64,000 nucleotides of DNA from Halobacillus yeomjeoni (GCF_020171525.1 NZ_JAIVAI010000005.1:1-64000), one strand, 5' to 3'; shown: positions 7,790 through 17,207, counted from the stretch's first letter. Numbers and translations: made by a program. The notes: generated by a model not told the origin, from the letters alone.

Positions 7790-8602
7790 ATGCTTGATGG
7801 GGGATTGGGTGTACTGGAATACTTTTTAATAACCGTTGATATTGCCCTTGTCTGGTTTGTTGTTTATAAATTAATCATGCTGATACAAGGGACGAAAGCT
7901 GTCCAACTATTAAAAGGAATTTTTGTCATCCTGGGTATCTGGCTGTTGAGTAATTTATTTGGACTTACCACGCTCAGGTGGCTGATGTCTCAAGCGATTA
8001 CCTGGGGATTTCTAGCGATTATCATTTTGTTCCAGCCTGAGTTGAGAAGGGCTCTGGAACAGCTTGGACGCGGAAGCTTCTTCAGTCGTAATTCAGTTGA
8101 GGAAGAAGATACGGAGAAATCAATTCAAGCGATTATTAAATCTTGTCATTACATGGCAAAGCGCAGAATTGGTGCTTTGATAACGATTGAGCGTGACACA
8201 GGGATGGGCGACTATGTTGAAACCGGTATCCGTGTCGGAGGTCATCTATCCAGTGAGCTTTTGACGAACATATTTATTCCAAATACACCGCTGCATGACG
8301 GAGCGGTCATACTTAAAAACGATGAAATTTTAGCTGCAGCGTGCTACCTGCCTTTATCAGAAAGCCCGTTCATTTCAAAGGAGTTAGGCACAAGGCACAG
8401 GGCAGCTATGGGCATAAGCGAAGTAACAGATGCTTTGACCATCGTCGTGTCCGAAGAAACAGGTGCTATTTCCTGTACAAAAAATGGCGAGCTGCATCGG
8501 GATATCGATCAAGAAAAACTTGAAGAAATATTACGCAACGAATTAGTTTACTCGGCCCCTGCGGTAAAATCCTGGAACTGGAGGGGGAGAAAGAATGGAT
8601 AG
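7790..8602 (+). CDS. cdaA: Diadenylate cyclase CdaA (membrane c-di-AMP synthase)
   Basis: Makes cyclic di-AMP from two ATP. This messenger controls potassium and osmolyte transport and cell-wall homeostasis. Three N-terminal transmembrane helices (about residues 10-85) precede the DAC domain. The domain shows the DGA motif (LHDGAVI, D170-G171-A172) and the RHR motif (R202-H203-R204), both required for catalysis. Length (270 aa) matches CdaA/YbbP. The ATG has an AAGGAAGTG site. It overlaps cdaR by eight bases and is followed by glmM. This is the conserved cdaA-cdaR-glmM module, in which both CdaR and GlmM regulate the cyclase. Confidence 0.96.
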   Translation: MLDGGLGVLEYFLITVDIALVWFVVYKLIMLIQGTKAVQLLKGIFVILGIWLLSNLFGLTTLRWLMSQAITWGFLAIIILFQPELRRALEQLGRGSFFSRNSVEEEDTEKSIQAIIKSCHYMAKRRIGALITIERDTGMGDYVETGIRVGGHLSSELLTNIFIPNTPLHDGAVILKNDEILAAACYLPLSESPFISKELGTRHRAAMGISEVTDALTIVVSEETGAISCTKNGELHRDIDQEKLEEILRNELVYSAPAVKSWNWRGRKNG

Positions 8603-9584
8603 TTGGTTCAGAAGTGTATGGTTCATACGTATTCTTTCTTTGCTGCTGGCAGGATTGTTATGGGTAACAGTGAATGTGGACAATAATACGGAGTCAGATT
8701 CACTGTTCTTTAATGATACGCCATCAGAACTTGAGGTGATGGAAAACATCCCATTAGAAATTCGTTTCAACAGTGAAGAGTACGTAGTCAGCGGGCTGCC
8801 TCAAGAAGTATCGGTAACAGTAGAAGGGCCGGCCAGTACATTGACACCGGTCGTCAGACAACAGAACTTCACCGTTTTTGTGGACTTGAATGGCTTAGGG
8901 CCGGGAACTCATGAAGTTTCACTGCAGCATACCGGCATTTCTAATCAGCTGGCTGTCACGTTAGATCCTAAAACGATTGAAGTCACCATTGAAGAAAAGG
9001 TTAGTAAAAATTTTGAAGTTAATGTAGACTACATTAATGAAAGCAAGTTGAACGGCGAGCTTGTTCTGGGTAAGGCGAAAGTAGCGCCGGCCAGAGTCGC
9101 CATTACAGGGTCCTCCTCAGTCGTTGAACGAGTAGCATCTGTCAAAGCGATTATTGACATTGAGGACGTAGAAGATTCGATTGAAGATCGTGAGGCACCC
9201 GTGAAAGTTTATGACAATCAGGGGAATGAGCTTAATGTTCTCGTGGATCCGACCACGGTTCAAGTTTCGGTCCCTATCACTAAAAGAAAAAAACAATTAC
9301 AGATTAATGTTACAGCCCGAGGGGGAGCGCCTGAGGGAGTAATCGTTTCTTCCGTTTCATCCAGTACAAAAGAAATTACTGTGTATGGTCCTGAAGACGT
9401 GCTTGAGAATTTGGAAGAGCTTCCTGAAATACCAGTTGATATTACAGAAGTGACTGAAGATACCACGGTAGAAGTGGACGTTCCTGTGCCAGACGGAGTA
9501 AGGGCGGTCAGTCCAGAAAAGATAGAAGTCTTCATTGATGTACAGGAGTCTGAAGAACAAGAAGATGAAAATGGGACGACTTAG
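8595..9584 (+). CDS. cdaR: CdaA regulatory protein CdaR (YbbR-domain protein)
   Basis: A 329-aa protein anchored by one N-terminal transmembrane helix (about residues 10-27, IRILSLLLAGLLWVTVNV) and followed outside the membrane by repeated YbbR domains. The repeats show the PxEVxVTVEGP-type strand pattern three to four times. It binds CdaA and tunes c-di-AMP production. It starts inside the last codons of cdaA (ATG with GGAGGGGGAGA), so translation is coupled. The C-terminal tail is very acidic, in keeping with a salt-adapted exported protein. Confidence 0.94.
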   Translation: MDSWFRSVWFIRILSLLLAGLLWVTVNVDNNTESDSLFFNDTPSELEVMENIPLEIRFNSEEYVVSGLPQEVSVTVEGPASTLTPVVRQQNFTVFVDLNGLGPGTHEVSLQHTGISNQLAVTLDPKTIEVTIEEKVSKNFEVNVDYINESKLNGELVLGKAKVAPARVAITGSSSVVERVASVKAIIDIEDVEDSIEDREAPVKVYDNQGNELNVLVDPTTVQVSVPITKRKKQLQINVTARGGAPEGVIVSSVSSSTKEITVYGPEDVLENLEELPEIPVDITEVTEDTTVEVDVPVPDGVRAVSPEKIEVFIDVQESEEQEDENGTT

Positions 9585-9659
9585 GAATCCCGTTTGTGAT
9601 AGGTTGTAAAAAAATAGACATGGAATATGGGAAAGTTATGAAAGAGAGGTTGAACAATC

Positions 9660-11012
9660 ATGGGTAAATACTTCGGAACAGACGGCGTCAGAGGCGTCGC
9701 TAACAAAGAATTGACACCGGAATTGGCATTCAAATTAGGGCGTTATGGTGGTTACGTTCTGACGAAGGAAGTGAAACGGCCTAAAGTTTTGATCGGGCGT
9801 GATACTAGAATTTCAGGAGAAATGCTGGAGGGGGCACTAGCCGCCGGCCTTCTATCCATTGGTGCTGAAGTGATGCGTTTAGGCGTCATTTCCACCCCGG
9901 GCGTTGCCTATTTGACGAAAGCTCTGGAAGCAGAGGCTGGAATCATGATTTCCGCATCGCATAACCCTGTAGAAGATAACGGAATTAAATTCTTCGGACC
10001 AGATGGTTTCAAGTTGACCGATGCTCAAGAGCAGGAAATCGAAGCGTTGATCGATGCTGAACAAGATACATTGCCGCGTCCTTCAGGAGAGGATTTAGGG
10101 CAGATCAATGATTACTTCGAAGGTGGACAGAAATACTTGCAGCACCTTAAACAAACGGTTGATTACGACTTTGAAGGTCTCCACATTGCGTTGGATTGTG
10201 CTCATGGAGCGACATCTTCCCTTGCTTCCCATCTATTCGCGGACTTAGAAGCGGATATCACGTCTATGGGAGCATCTCCAGATGGTTTGAATATCAATGA
10301 GGGAGTCGGTTCTACCCACCCTGAGGCTTTACAGAAACTCGTGAAAGAAAAGGGTGCCGATATAGGATTGGCTTTTGATGGAGATGGTGATCGATTGATC
10401 GCCGTAGATGAAAAAGGGAACATTGTAGATGGAGATTATATCATGTACATATGTGCGAAGCATATGAATGAACAAGGCACGTTGAACCATTCTACAGTCG
10501 TATCTACAGTGATGAGTAATCTTGGATTTTATAAAGCTGTAGAGTCCGGTGGAATGAAGAGTGATAAAACTGCAGTAGGTGACCGCTATGTGATGGAAGA
10601 AATGCGGCGCGGCGGTTACAACCTGGGTGGAGAACAGTCCGGTCATATCATCTTCCTTGATCATAATACGACGGGAGATGGATTGCTTTCTGCACTTCAA
10701 CTAGTGAATGTCATGAAAGAAACTGGGAAAAAACTTTCTGAGTTGGCTGGAGAAATGGAGAAGTTTCCACAGGTGCTAAAAAATGTCCGAGTCATCGATA
10801 AGAATCGTGTACAAACTCACCCTCGAATTCAAGAGGCGATTCAAGCGGTTGAAGAGGAGATGGGAGACAGCGGGCGTGTGCTTGTCCGCCCATCAGGAAC
10901 AGAACCACTGGTTAGGATTATGGTGGAAGCACCAACAGAAGAACAATGCGAAACCTATGTCAATAAAGTAGTGGCCGTAGTCGAAGAAGAATTAGGTATG
11001 GAAAACGAATAA
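9660..11012 (+). CDS. glmM: Phosphoglucosamine mutase
   Basis: Interconverts glucosamine-6-phosphate and glucosamine-1-phosphate on the way to UDP-GlcNAc for peptidoglycan. The catalytic phosphoserine is Ser100 in ISASHNP. The magnesium loop is FDGDGDR. The sugar-binding GEQSGH loop and the C-terminal phosphate-binding RPSGTEP are present. Length (450 aa) is standard. It is the third gene of the cdaA-cdaR-glmM operon (75-bp gap, AGAGAGG site) and in related bacteria it also inhibits CdaA. Confidence 0.97.
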   Translation: MGKYFGTDGVRGVANKELTPELAFKLGRYGGYVLTKEVKRPKVLIGRDTRISGEMLEGALAAGLLSIGAEVMRLGVISTPGVAYLTKALEAEAGIMISASHNPVEDNGIKFFGPDGFKLTDAQEQEIEALIDAEQDTLPRPSGEDLGQINDYFEGGQKYLQHLKQTVDYDFEGLHIALDCAHGATSSLASHLFADLEADITSMGASPDGLNINEGVGSTHPEALQKLVKEKGADIGLAFDGDGDRLIAVDEKGNIVDGDYIMYICAKHMNEQGTLNHSTVVSTVMSNLGFYKAVESGGMKSDKTAVGDRYVMEEMRRGGYNLGGEQSGHIIFLDHNTTGDGLLSALQLVNVMKETGKKLSELAGEMEKFPQVLKNVRVIDKNRVQTHPRIQEAIQAVEEEMGDSGRVLVRPSGTEPLVRIMVEAPTEEQCETYVNKVVAVVEEELGMENE

Positions 11013-11017
11013 AGCTC

Positions 11018-11051
11018 ATGCGCAGGTAGCACATCAGTGCCGCCTGCGCAT
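11018..11051 (+). other. GC-rich hairpin downstream of glmM
   Basis: A nine-bp stem ATGCGCAGG/CCTGCGCAT (11018-11026 with 11043-11051) lies just after the glmM stop. No T-run follows directly, so it is a poor intrinsic terminator. It may protect the 3' end or attenuate read-through into the glmS leader. Confidence 0.45.
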
Positions 11052-11098
11052 ATTATATTACACGGTTTTTTCATTTTATTAACGAACCAATGTTTTAA

Positions 11099-11127
11099 TT
11101 GACCAATGGTTTCCAATTCAGTAGAAT
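11099..11127 (+). promoter_or_regulatory. Sigma-A promoter of glmS
   Basis: TTGACC (11099-11104), a 17-bp spacer and TAGAAT (11122-11127) lie about 120 bp ahead of the ribozyme cleavage site. Transcripts from here would contain the whole ribozyme. Confidence 0.65.
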
Positions 11128-11250
11128 GAGAGTTGTGCTTGTTAAAAAGATTGACCCGAAATGTTTAGTATTTCAGTATTTCGGAAAAATAAAACAAGTG
11201 AACTTATTTTATTATGGAAAGGCAGGTCAGGGACAATAGCAACATTTATA

Positions 11251-11430
11251 GCGCCAGGGCTATATCTTACGGTTAACAAGATATAGTTGACGAGGAGGAG
11301 GTTTATCGAGTGTTCGGCGGATGCCTCCCGGTTGCTTCACTTCAACCGCATGTTCAAACGCTAAACCAAAGAGGCGACTCTTTGACCAAAACGTTTGAAT
11401 CAAGTGAAAACGATAAACAGTTAACGGGAG
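11251..11430 (+). ncRNA. glmS ribozyme (GlcN6P-activated self-cleaving riboswitch)
   Basis: The class-defining 5' core AGCGCCAGGGC starts at 11250 and would be cleaved between A11250 and G11251. Conserved core segments follow: GTTGACGAGGAGGAGGTTTATCGA at 11285-11308 and TTCGGCGGATGCCTCCCGGTTGC at 11314-11336. GTTTATCG (11301-11308) pairs with CGATAAAC (11411-11418). Between them a long stem is built from TCACTT/AAGTGA, TTCAAACG/CGTTTGAA and CAAAGAG/CTCTTTG. Glucosamine-6-phosphate acts as cofactor for self-cleavage, and the 5'-OH product is then degraded, shutting down glmS. The 3' boundary is estimated. Confidence 0.93.
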
Positions 11431-11494
11431 AGGGGCAGCGAATCGCCCCTGACTTTAAAAATGAAGATTCGTTGCCCTTACTCTCTACTATGAG
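11425..11494 (+). other. Long hairpin between glmS ribozyme and ribosome binding site
   Basis: GGGAGAGGGGCAGCGAATC pairs with GATTCGTTGCCCTTACTCTC with a few G-U pairs and one slip, leaving about 27 loop bases. It ends right before the TGAGGAGG ribosome binding site of glmS and has no T-run, so it is not a standard terminator. Confidence 0.6.
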
Positions 11495-11507
11495 GAGGAC
11501 AACAATT

Positions 11508-13310
11508 ATGTGTGGAATTGTAGGATATATCGGACAAGAAGATACGAAAGATATTTTATTGGATGGACTGGAAAAACTAGAATACCGTGGGTATGATTCT
11601 GCTGGTATCGCTACGTTGAATCAGGATGGCGTCAATGTGACCAAGGTTAAAGGCCGAATTGCCGCATTGAGAGACGCTGTTGATGAGAATGTGAAAGCGA
11701 CCCTTGGAATCGGTCATACACGTTGGGCGACACACGGAGTTCCTAGTAAAGAGAATGCTCACCCTCACCAAAGTGCTTCAGGTCGTTTCACGCTTGTACA
11801 CAATGGCGTAATCGAAAACTACGTAGATGTACGAGATGAATATTTAAGTGATGTGGAATTCAAGAGTGAAACAGATACAGAAATCATTGTCCAATTAATC
11901 GAAGTGTTGAACAATGATATGAATGATGTAGCAGCTGCTTTCCGTAAAGCAGTCCAACTGTTGAAAGGCTCTTATGCCATCGCTTTGATCGACCGGGAAG
12001 ACGAAGACACGATCTTTGTTGCTAAAAACAAGAGTCCATTGCTTGTAGGACTTGGAGATGACTTCAATGTCGTAGCCAGTGACTCTATGGCGGCTCTTCA
12101 CGTAACGGATCAATTCCTGGAACTTATGGATAAAGAAACGGTCATCGTACGTCGCGACGGTGTAGAAATCCAGGATGTCGACGGTACTGAGGTTACCCGT
12201 GAACCATTTACAGCTGAACTTGATTCTTCAGATATTGAAAAGGGCACATACCCTCACTTCATGCTGAAAGAAATCGATGAGCAGCCATTTGTCATTCGCA
12301 GAATCATTCAAGAGTATCAAAATGAAAACGATGAAATCAAACTGGATCCTGAAATCCGTCAGGCGATGAAAGACTGTGACCGCATTTATATCATTGCAGC
12401 GGGAACAAGTTACCACGCAGGTCTTTTAGGAAAACAATTCATCGAGAACCTGGCTGAAATCCCAGTGGAAGTCCATGTTGCAAGTGAATTTTCTTATAAC
12501 ATGCCTTTACTTTCTGAAAAGCCATTATTCGTTTATATTTCACAAAGTGGCGAAACTGCGGACAGCCGCTCTGTACTTGTTCAAACGAAAGAACTTGGTC
12601 ATCCAGCGTTGACGATCACGAACGTTCCTGGATCCACCCTTTCCCGTGAAGCAGATTACACTATGCACTTGCATGCCGGACCTGAAATTGCTGTAGCTTC
12701 TACAAAAGCTTACACAGCACAAATGGCTGTTTTGGCAATTTTAGCCGTAGATACAGCTCGTGCAAAAGGTCTTGAACTTGATTTCGATCCAATGCAGGAG
12801 CTTGGTATTGTAGCGAACGCTATGGAAGCTCTGACAGATCAGAAAGAGCAATTGGAAGAATTGACACGTGAGTATCTGCCGACGACTCGCAACTGCTTCT
12901 TTATCGGTCGTGGCATTGATTATTATGTCGGCCTTGAAGGGTCTCTGAAGCTTAAGGAAATCTCTTATATCCAAGCAGAAGGATTTGCTGGAGGAGAGCT
13001 TAAGCACGGAACAATCGCCCTGATTGAAGATGGTACTCCTGTTATCGCACTTGCGACTCAAGAGAACGTCAACTATTCCATCCGTGGAAACGTTCAAGAG
13101 GTTGAAGCGCGTGGAGCAAATAGTATGATCATCAGTATGAAAGGTCTGGACAAAGATGGAGATGCCTTCGTCATCCCACAAGTCCACCACCTGTTGACAC
13201 CACTAGCATCCGTTGTGCCATTGCAGTTGATTTCTTACTATGCTGCACTGCATCGTGATTGTGATGTCGATAAGCCTCGTAACCTTGCTAAGAGTGTTAC
13301 GGTTGAATAA
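11508..13310 (+). CDS. glmS: Glutamine--fructose-6-phosphate aminotransferase (isomerizing)
   Basis: Makes glucosamine-6-phosphate from fructose-6-phosphate and glutamine, the entry step to amino-sugar and peptidoglycan synthesis. It begins MCGIVGYIG, so Cys2 becomes the N-terminal nucleophile of the glutaminase domain (residues 1-235). Two SIS isomerase domains follow. They show AAGTSYHAG and SQSGETADS (sugar-phosphate loops) and end in LAKSVTVE. Length is 600 aa. The start is fixed by the MCG motif and the TGAGGAGG site. In-frame codons further upstream fall within the ribozyme. Expression is controlled by the ribozyme in the leader. Confidence 0.98.
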   Translation: MCGIVGYIGQEDTKDILLDGLEKLEYRGYDSAGIATLNQDGVNVTKVKGRIAALRDAVDENVKATLGIGHTRWATHGVPSKENAHPHQSASGRFTLVHNGVIENYVDVRDEYLSDVEFKSETDTEIIVQLIEVLNNDMNDVAAAFRKAVQLLKGSYAIALIDREDEDTIFVAKNKSPLLVGLGDDFNVVASDSMAALHVTDQFLELMDKETVIVRRDGVEIQDVDGTEVTREPFTAELDSSDIEKGTYPHFMLKEIDEQPFVIRRIIQEYQNENDEIKLDPEIRQAMKDCDRIYIIAAGTSYHAGLLGKQFIENLAEIPVEVHVASEFSYNMPLLSEKPLFVYISQSGETADSRSVLVQTKELGHPALTITNVPGSTLSREADYTMHLHAGPEIAVASTKAYTAQMAVLAILAVDTARAKGLELDFDPMQELGIVANAMEALTDQKEQLEELTREYLPTTRNCFFIGRGIDYYVGLEGSLKLKEISYIQAEGFAGGELKHGTIALIEDGTPVIALATQENVNYSIRGNVQEVEARGANSMIISMKGLDKDGDAFVIPQVHHLLTPLASVVPLQLISYYAALHRDCDVDKPRNLAKSVTVE

Positions 13311-13320
13311 TAAGTATTAG

Positions 13321-13353
13321 AAAGCTTGAACCCAATGGGTTCAAGCTTTTTTT
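13321..13353 (+). terminator. Terminator of glmS
   Basis: The stem AAAGCTTGAACCC/GGGTTCAAGCTTT with a three-base loop is followed by a T-run. Confidence 0.92.
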
Positions 13354-13513
13354 GTTGTGTATGGTTTTCATAAAAGATTAGTGGTTAAAATGTAAGGATA
13401 TTTAACAGAGTGTAAGGTTTGTTAAGTTTTGGAAATATAGGTTCTCATAATTGTACATCCTTTTTAAAATGGAGATGTCAAAAGAATGGAGTATAAATTG
13501 AAGGAGGACCAGC

Positions 13514-14440
13514 ATGAAGAAATTTGTTTCATTTTGGACTTTTGTATTCGCGCTTATTATGGTGTCCACTGTTTTTGCAGAAGATCTGATTAAAGAACAA
13601 AGTTTAAGTCATTCCTTTAAAGAGTTGACTCGCAGTACAGAATGGAAAAAGGAAAGTGAAGTGGATTTAAATTTTGATGCTTTTCATCCCCAAGGCATGA
13701 CAAAGATAGGGGACAAGTATTTCATGTCTTCGGTTGAAATTGAAGAAAGACCTAAAAAATATGCTCAAAAGAAAAACGGTTACGATCGCTCAGCGGGGAA
13801 AGGGACCGGTCATCTTTTCGTGTTTAATGGTAAAGGTGAATTGTTAAAGGACATAGAGCTGGGTGAAGGAGATATCTATCATCCGGGGGGAATTGATTTT
13901 GACGGAGAGAATATATGGGTCCCGGTAGCTGAATATCGTCCGGATAGTAAATCGATCGTATATAAAATTGATGCAGAAACATTTAATGTGTCTAAAGAAT
14001 TCCGTGTCGATGATCATATAGGGGGAATTGTACATAATGATCAAACGGGCAAGCTGCTTGGAGTAAGCTGGGGATCGAGACAATACTATGAATGGAATGT
14101 TAAGGGGAAGGAATTGAAGGCCTTAATGAATTCCAGCCATTTTATAGACTATCAGGATTGTGAGTACCTTGAACAATCAAAAATGATATGCAGCGGAATT
14201 GCGGGGTTGAATCGTCCAGGTACCGAAGAATCTTATGAGTTAGGCGGTTTAGCTTTGGTAGATACGAAAACTTTGGCTATCGAACATGAAGTTCCAGTGG
14301 CGGAATTTTCTTCGCAACAACACGTCATTACACGTAATCCGGTCTTTTTGAATATGAGAAATAAAGAAATCCGACTTTTTGCTGTACCCGATGATGATAA
14401 AGAAGCGTCTCTGCTGATTTATGAAGCGAAAACCCGCTAA
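13514..14440 (+). CDS. Secreted protein of the DUF6454 type
   Basis: A 308-aa exported protein with a clear signal peptide (MKKFVSFWTFVFALIMVSTVFA, cleavage near residue 22). The mature part reads like a beta-propeller or strictosidine-synthase-like fold. It has short strands with repeated GGIDFDGENIWVPVAEY and GGIVHNDQTGKLLGVSW blocks, each resembling one blade. I match it from memory to DUF6454, whose biochemical role is unknown. The ATG has an AAGGAGG site. It is monocistronic with its own terminator and is followed by a second secreted protein. An enzymatic function should not be assumed. Confidence 0.6.
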   Translation: MKKFVSFWTFVFALIMVSTVFAEDLIKEQSLSHSFKELTRSTEWKKESEVDLNFDAFHPQGMTKIGDKYFMSSVEIEERPKKYAQKKNGYDRSAGKGTGHLFVFNGKGELLKDIELGEGDIYHPGGIDFDGENIWVPVAEYRPDSKSIVYKIDAETFNVSKEFRVDDHIGGIVHNDQTGKLLGVSWGSRQYYEWNVKGKELKALMNSSHFIDYQDCEYLEQSKMICSGIAGLNRPGTEESYELGGLALVDTKTLAIEHEVPVAEFSSQQHVITRNPVFLNMRNKEIRLFAVPDDDKEASLLIYEAKTR

Positions 14441-14455
14441 TAGTATGTATGATGG

Positions 14456-14488
14456 AGCTGTTTCACACTTTAGTGAAGCAGTTTTTTT
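14456..14488 (+). terminator. Terminator after the DUF6454 gene
   Basis: The stem CTGTTTCAC/GTGAAGCAG (14458-14466 with 14473-14481, two G-U pairs) is followed by seven T. Confidence 0.8.
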
Positions 14489-14596
14489 ATTCAAGTGAAA
14501 ATATATTTCATGGCATTGTATTCTTAATTATTGATAAACAGAGAAAACTTTTCTTTTTTTAGGAAATATATACTTATTTTTGAAAAAAACATTGAA

Positions 14597-14624
14597 TTAA
14601 TGTTGAGTTAATATTCATTTGATT
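14597..14624 (+). promoter_or_regulatory. PhoP-box-like direct repeats ahead of the nuclease gene
   Basis: TTAATG (14597), TTAATA (14608) and TTGATT (14619) repeat with exact 11-bp period, about 40 bp before the nuclease start. B. subtilis PhoP binds TT(A/T/C)A(C/T)A repeats with this spacing. The match is partial and remains a hypothesis. Confidence 0.35.
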
Positions 14625-14663
14625 ACCTGGAAATGTAGTAAAAAATAGAGGAGGATAAAAATT

Positions 14664-16316
14664 ATGATGAAAAAATGGATGAAAACCGGCGCTCTTCTGG
14701 GCTTTCTAGGTTTCTCTTCGATTCTTGGTGCAAACGAAACATTAGCAGCCGGCAGCAATGACTGTTCTGGTGTCACGAGTCAGGTGGATTATGAAATCCA
14801 TGATATTCAGGGGAATGGCGATACATCCACATTGGAAGGACAAGAAGTGACGACATGTGGGACAGTATATGCTGTACATAGCAACGGTTACTGGATTCAG
14901 GATACGACTGGTGATGGAGATCCATCCACCTCAGAAGGTATTTATGTGTATCGTTCCAGCGGATCAGGGTCTATTCAAGTAGGGGATGTGATCAAACAAA
15001 CGGCAACGGTAAAGGAATACTATGGTTTGACGGAGTTATCTACATATAAGAGCGGGAATGTTATCGGCACTTCCCAAGTCCCGGCAGCAACAGAAATTAC
15101 ACCTTCCATGTCTTATGGTGACTTGGAGTCGTTGGAAGGTATGCGAGTGACTGTAAAGGATGCAACGGTTGTAGCGGGGAGTAATAAGTATAAGGATACG
15201 TATCTCGTTCCAGGGAATGTGTCTTCACGAGTGAATCGTCAAGATACGACCACTCCTTACTTCAAGGTTAGTGACAAACTGGGGAACTATATCAGTGGAG
15301 CATCTACTTTCGATACTGTACAGGGTGACCTGACAGGTCCATTTGATTATAGTTACGATGCTTACACTCTGCAGTGGAACGCAGGAACAGCTGACGTGAC
15401 GGATTCAGGTCACACTGAAAATGCAATGGCTCAAGATACTTCCAATGAATTGAGTGTCGACACCTTCAACGTAGAGAATTATTTTGAGGTAGGTTCAGAA
15501 GTATCTCCAGGAGACCCGGGTACAAAGGTCACACAAGAAGAATTTGATACGAAAACAGCTAAACTATCTCACGCTATCCGCTCGAACTTGGGATCGCCGG
15601 ATATACTTGCCTTACAGGAAGTAGAAAACAATCAAGTACTTGATGAGCTGGTTTCTAAAGTGTCAGCGGACGGCGGTCCTCTTTATACGCCTTATCTAGT
15701 CGAAGGAAACGATGGACGAGGCATAGACGTAGCTTACTTAGTAAAAGATGGAGTGAACGTTCAGAGTGTCACTCAAGTAGGAAAGAACGCAACAACAAAT
15801 GAAAGTGGATGTGGACCTTCAGGGACGAATTTATTATTCAGCCGTCCGCCTTTGGTGTTGAATATTCAAACGGATGATGGGACGACCATATCCATCATCA
15901 ATAATCACTTTAAATCCAAATCCGGCTCTGATGCTTGTCGAAATGCTCAGGCGGATTTTGTTGCAGATACAGCCAATGACGAAGCGGCAAACGGCCATGA
16001 GATTATTGTTACGGGAGACTTAAACTCCTACGAAGATGAACAGTCAGTCAATACGATTGAAACGAATGCAAACTTGTCGAATGTCATCTATGATATCCCA
16101 GCTGAGAATCGGTTCAGCTATATTTACACAGGAAAAGCACAATTCCTCGACCATATTCTTGTGAGCGGTAATTTATACAATCAAATGATAGATACGGATT
16201 CTGCAAAAATCAATCCTGACTTTGCCTATTCCAATGAATCTGATGCGACGAATGCTTTGAGTGTATCTGATCATGATCCTCTGCATGCCGTATTCAATTA
16301 TGGTACGTCTTATTAA
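14664..16316 (+). CDS. Extracellular nuclease (OB-fold plus endonuclease/exonuclease/phosphatase domain)
   Basis: A 550-aa secreted metal-dependent nuclease. The signal peptide covers about residues 1-28 (ends ANETLAA). An OB-fold region of the YhcR type (about 40-240) contains GQEVTTCGTVYAVHSNGYWIQD. An EEP domain (about 265-548) carries the catalytic set: VDTFNVENYF (Asn), LALQEVEN (metal-binding Glu), NNHFKSKSG (His), VTGDLNSYED (Asp/Asn) and SDHDPLHAVF (final Asp-His). Likely roles are feeding on extracellular DNA and phosphate release. The start has a GAGGAGG site, and the ATG three bases on is equally possible. No LPXTG sorting signal is present, so it is probably released. Confidence 0.88.
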   Translation: MMKKWMKTGALLGFLGFSSILGANETLAAGSNDCSGVTSQVDYEIHDIQGNGDTSTLEGQEVTTCGTVYAVHSNGYWIQDTTGDGDPSTSEGIYVYRSSGSGSIQVGDVIKQTATVKEYYGLTELSTYKSGNVIGTSQVPAATEITPSMSYGDLESLEGMRVTVKDATVVAGSNKYKDTYLVPGNVSSRVNRQDTTTPYFKVSDKLGNYISGASTFDTVQGDLTGPFDYSYDAYTLQWNAGTADVTDSGHTENAMAQDTSNELSVDTFNVENYFEVGSEVSPGDPGTKVTQEEFDTKTAKLSHAIRSNLGSPDILALQEVENNQVLDELVSKVSADGGPLYTPYLVEGNDGRGIDVAYLVKDGVNVQSVTQVGKNATTNESGCGPSGTNLLFSRPPLVLNIQTDDGTTISIINNHFKSKSGSDACRNAQADFVADTANDEAANGHEIIVTGDLNSYEDEQSVNTIETNANLSNVIYDIPAENRFSYIYTGKAQFLDHILVSGNLYNQMIDTDSAKINPDFAYSNESDATNALSVSDHDPLHAVFNYGTSY

Positions 16317-16326
16317 TAAAAAGAAA

Positions 16327-16356
16327 GAGTAGATGAAATTTCATCTACTCTTTTTT
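16327..16356 (+). terminator. Terminator after the nuclease gene
   Basis: A perfect stem GAGTAGATGAAA/TTTCATCTACTC with six T. It sits between convergent genes and could also serve the opposite lipoprotein gene. Confidence 0.85.
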
Positions 16357-16361
16357 CATGT

Positions 16362-16664
16362 TTAATAATTGCCGTTTTCACGGTCACGCTCTCTGCGCTG
16401 TTCAGATGGTTCTTCATCCAAATCCGGCTCTTCTTCATCCATGTTGTAAGGCGTGTCACGTTCACCTGGTTGACGTACACGACGTTCGCGATCCATATCA
16501 CGATCTCTGTTGTCGTAATTCATATCACCTTGGTCATACCGAGTTGGTTGATAGTTGACGTCTTCAGGTCTGTCATTCAATTCATTGTTATCAACTCCGC
16601 AAGCAGTCAATGCGCTTGTGGAAAGAATGAGGGAAAGAGACAAAATGATCAACTTCTTCTTCAT
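16362..16664 (-). CDS. Hypothetical lipoprotein, Asp/Arg/Asn-rich
   Basis: A 100-aa lipoprotein. The lipobox LTAC puts the lipidated cysteine at residue 22 after a Lys-rich, hydrophobic signal (MKKKLIILSLSLILS). The mature 79 residues are highly charged and low in complexity (YDNRDRDMDRERRVRQPGER, DEEEPDLDEEP) and are probably disordered. I do not recognise the family. Some Bacillus spore or membrane-associated lipoproteins have a similar layout. It is convergent with the nuclease gene. Confidence 0.75.
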   Translation of the reverse strand: MKKKLIILSLSLILSTSALTACGVDNNELNDRPEDVNYQPTRYDQGDMNYDNRDRDMDRERRVRQPGERDTPYNMDEEEPDLDEEPSEQRRERDRENGNY

Positions 16665-16760
16665 TGCTTTAACCTCCCATCGAAATAATTTTAAACATTT
16701 TTAATATGTACATTTTCATGATTTATACTCTTGGATTCTGAATTTACTTTGGTATGAATT

Positions 16761-16793
16761 AAGAAAAAAAGAGCCCCTGCACATATGCAGAGG
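16761..16793 (-). terminator. Terminator of the DUF6958-type gene
   Basis: On the minus strand, the stem CCTCTGCA/TGCAGGGG is followed by CTCTTTTTTT. Confidence 0.78.
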
Positions 16794-16808
16794 TTTTAGG
16801 TGAAGGGG

Positions 16809-17099
16809 TTATTGATGTTGGTTCAAAACCAAACGTTGCGGTCGTGAGCGAGGGATTCGCTCAACGATTCCACGGGCTTCTAAATCTAATTTAACGGAGG
16901 TGCAGTACCAGGCGATCGAACCTTCAAAGTCAGGTTTTAATCTGCAGGATAATTCGTCGGTCAGTTCTTTGAACGTAATGCTTTCCCTTTCTTCTAACGT
17001 ACTGATGATCGAATCTTTTACAACCTCATATTTTTTCTTATCGATGGTGGTTGTCTGCTTCGTCGGATCTGGATGCAGAATTTCAATACGCTCGCTCAT
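16809..17099 (-). CDS. DUF6958-type small winged-helix-like protein
   Basis: A 96-aa soluble protein. The patterns EILHPDPTKQ at the N-terminus, ITFKELTDEL in the middle and SIAWYCTSVKLDLEARGIVER near the end match my memory of DUF6958. The family looks like a winged-helix domain and has no assigned function. The ATG at 17099 is used because AAGGAAGG lies 11 bases upstream. A TTG nine bases further up would be too close to that site. It is divergent from the SRPBCC gene. Confidence 0.65.
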   Translation of the reverse strand: MSERIEILHPDPTKQTTTIDKKKYEVVKDSIISTLEERESITFKELTDELSCRLKPDFEGSIAWYCTSVKLDLEARGIVERIPRSRPQRLVLNQHQ

Positions 17100-17207
17100 T
17101 TTAATCAATTCCTTCCTTTTCTTTGAAATTTATTTTACCACTTTGCAGGATTGGAAGGTGGATTCCCATAATATTAACAAGAAGCGTTCGGTAAGGAGGA
17201 AGATGGA

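Noticed and set aside
10329-10700. A 123-aa minus-strand ORF within glmM, and similar long antisense frames in glmS, nuclease and permease genes
   Set aside because: They are shadows of strongly coding genes on the opposite strand, with no ribosome binding sites or recognisable domains.
11310-11507. An N-terminal extension of GlmS from an upstream GTG, adding 66 residues
   Set aside because: This region is the glmS ribozyme and its 3' hairpin. The enzyme must begin MCG so that Cys becomes the N-terminal nucleophile, and a good ribosome binding site precedes that ATG.
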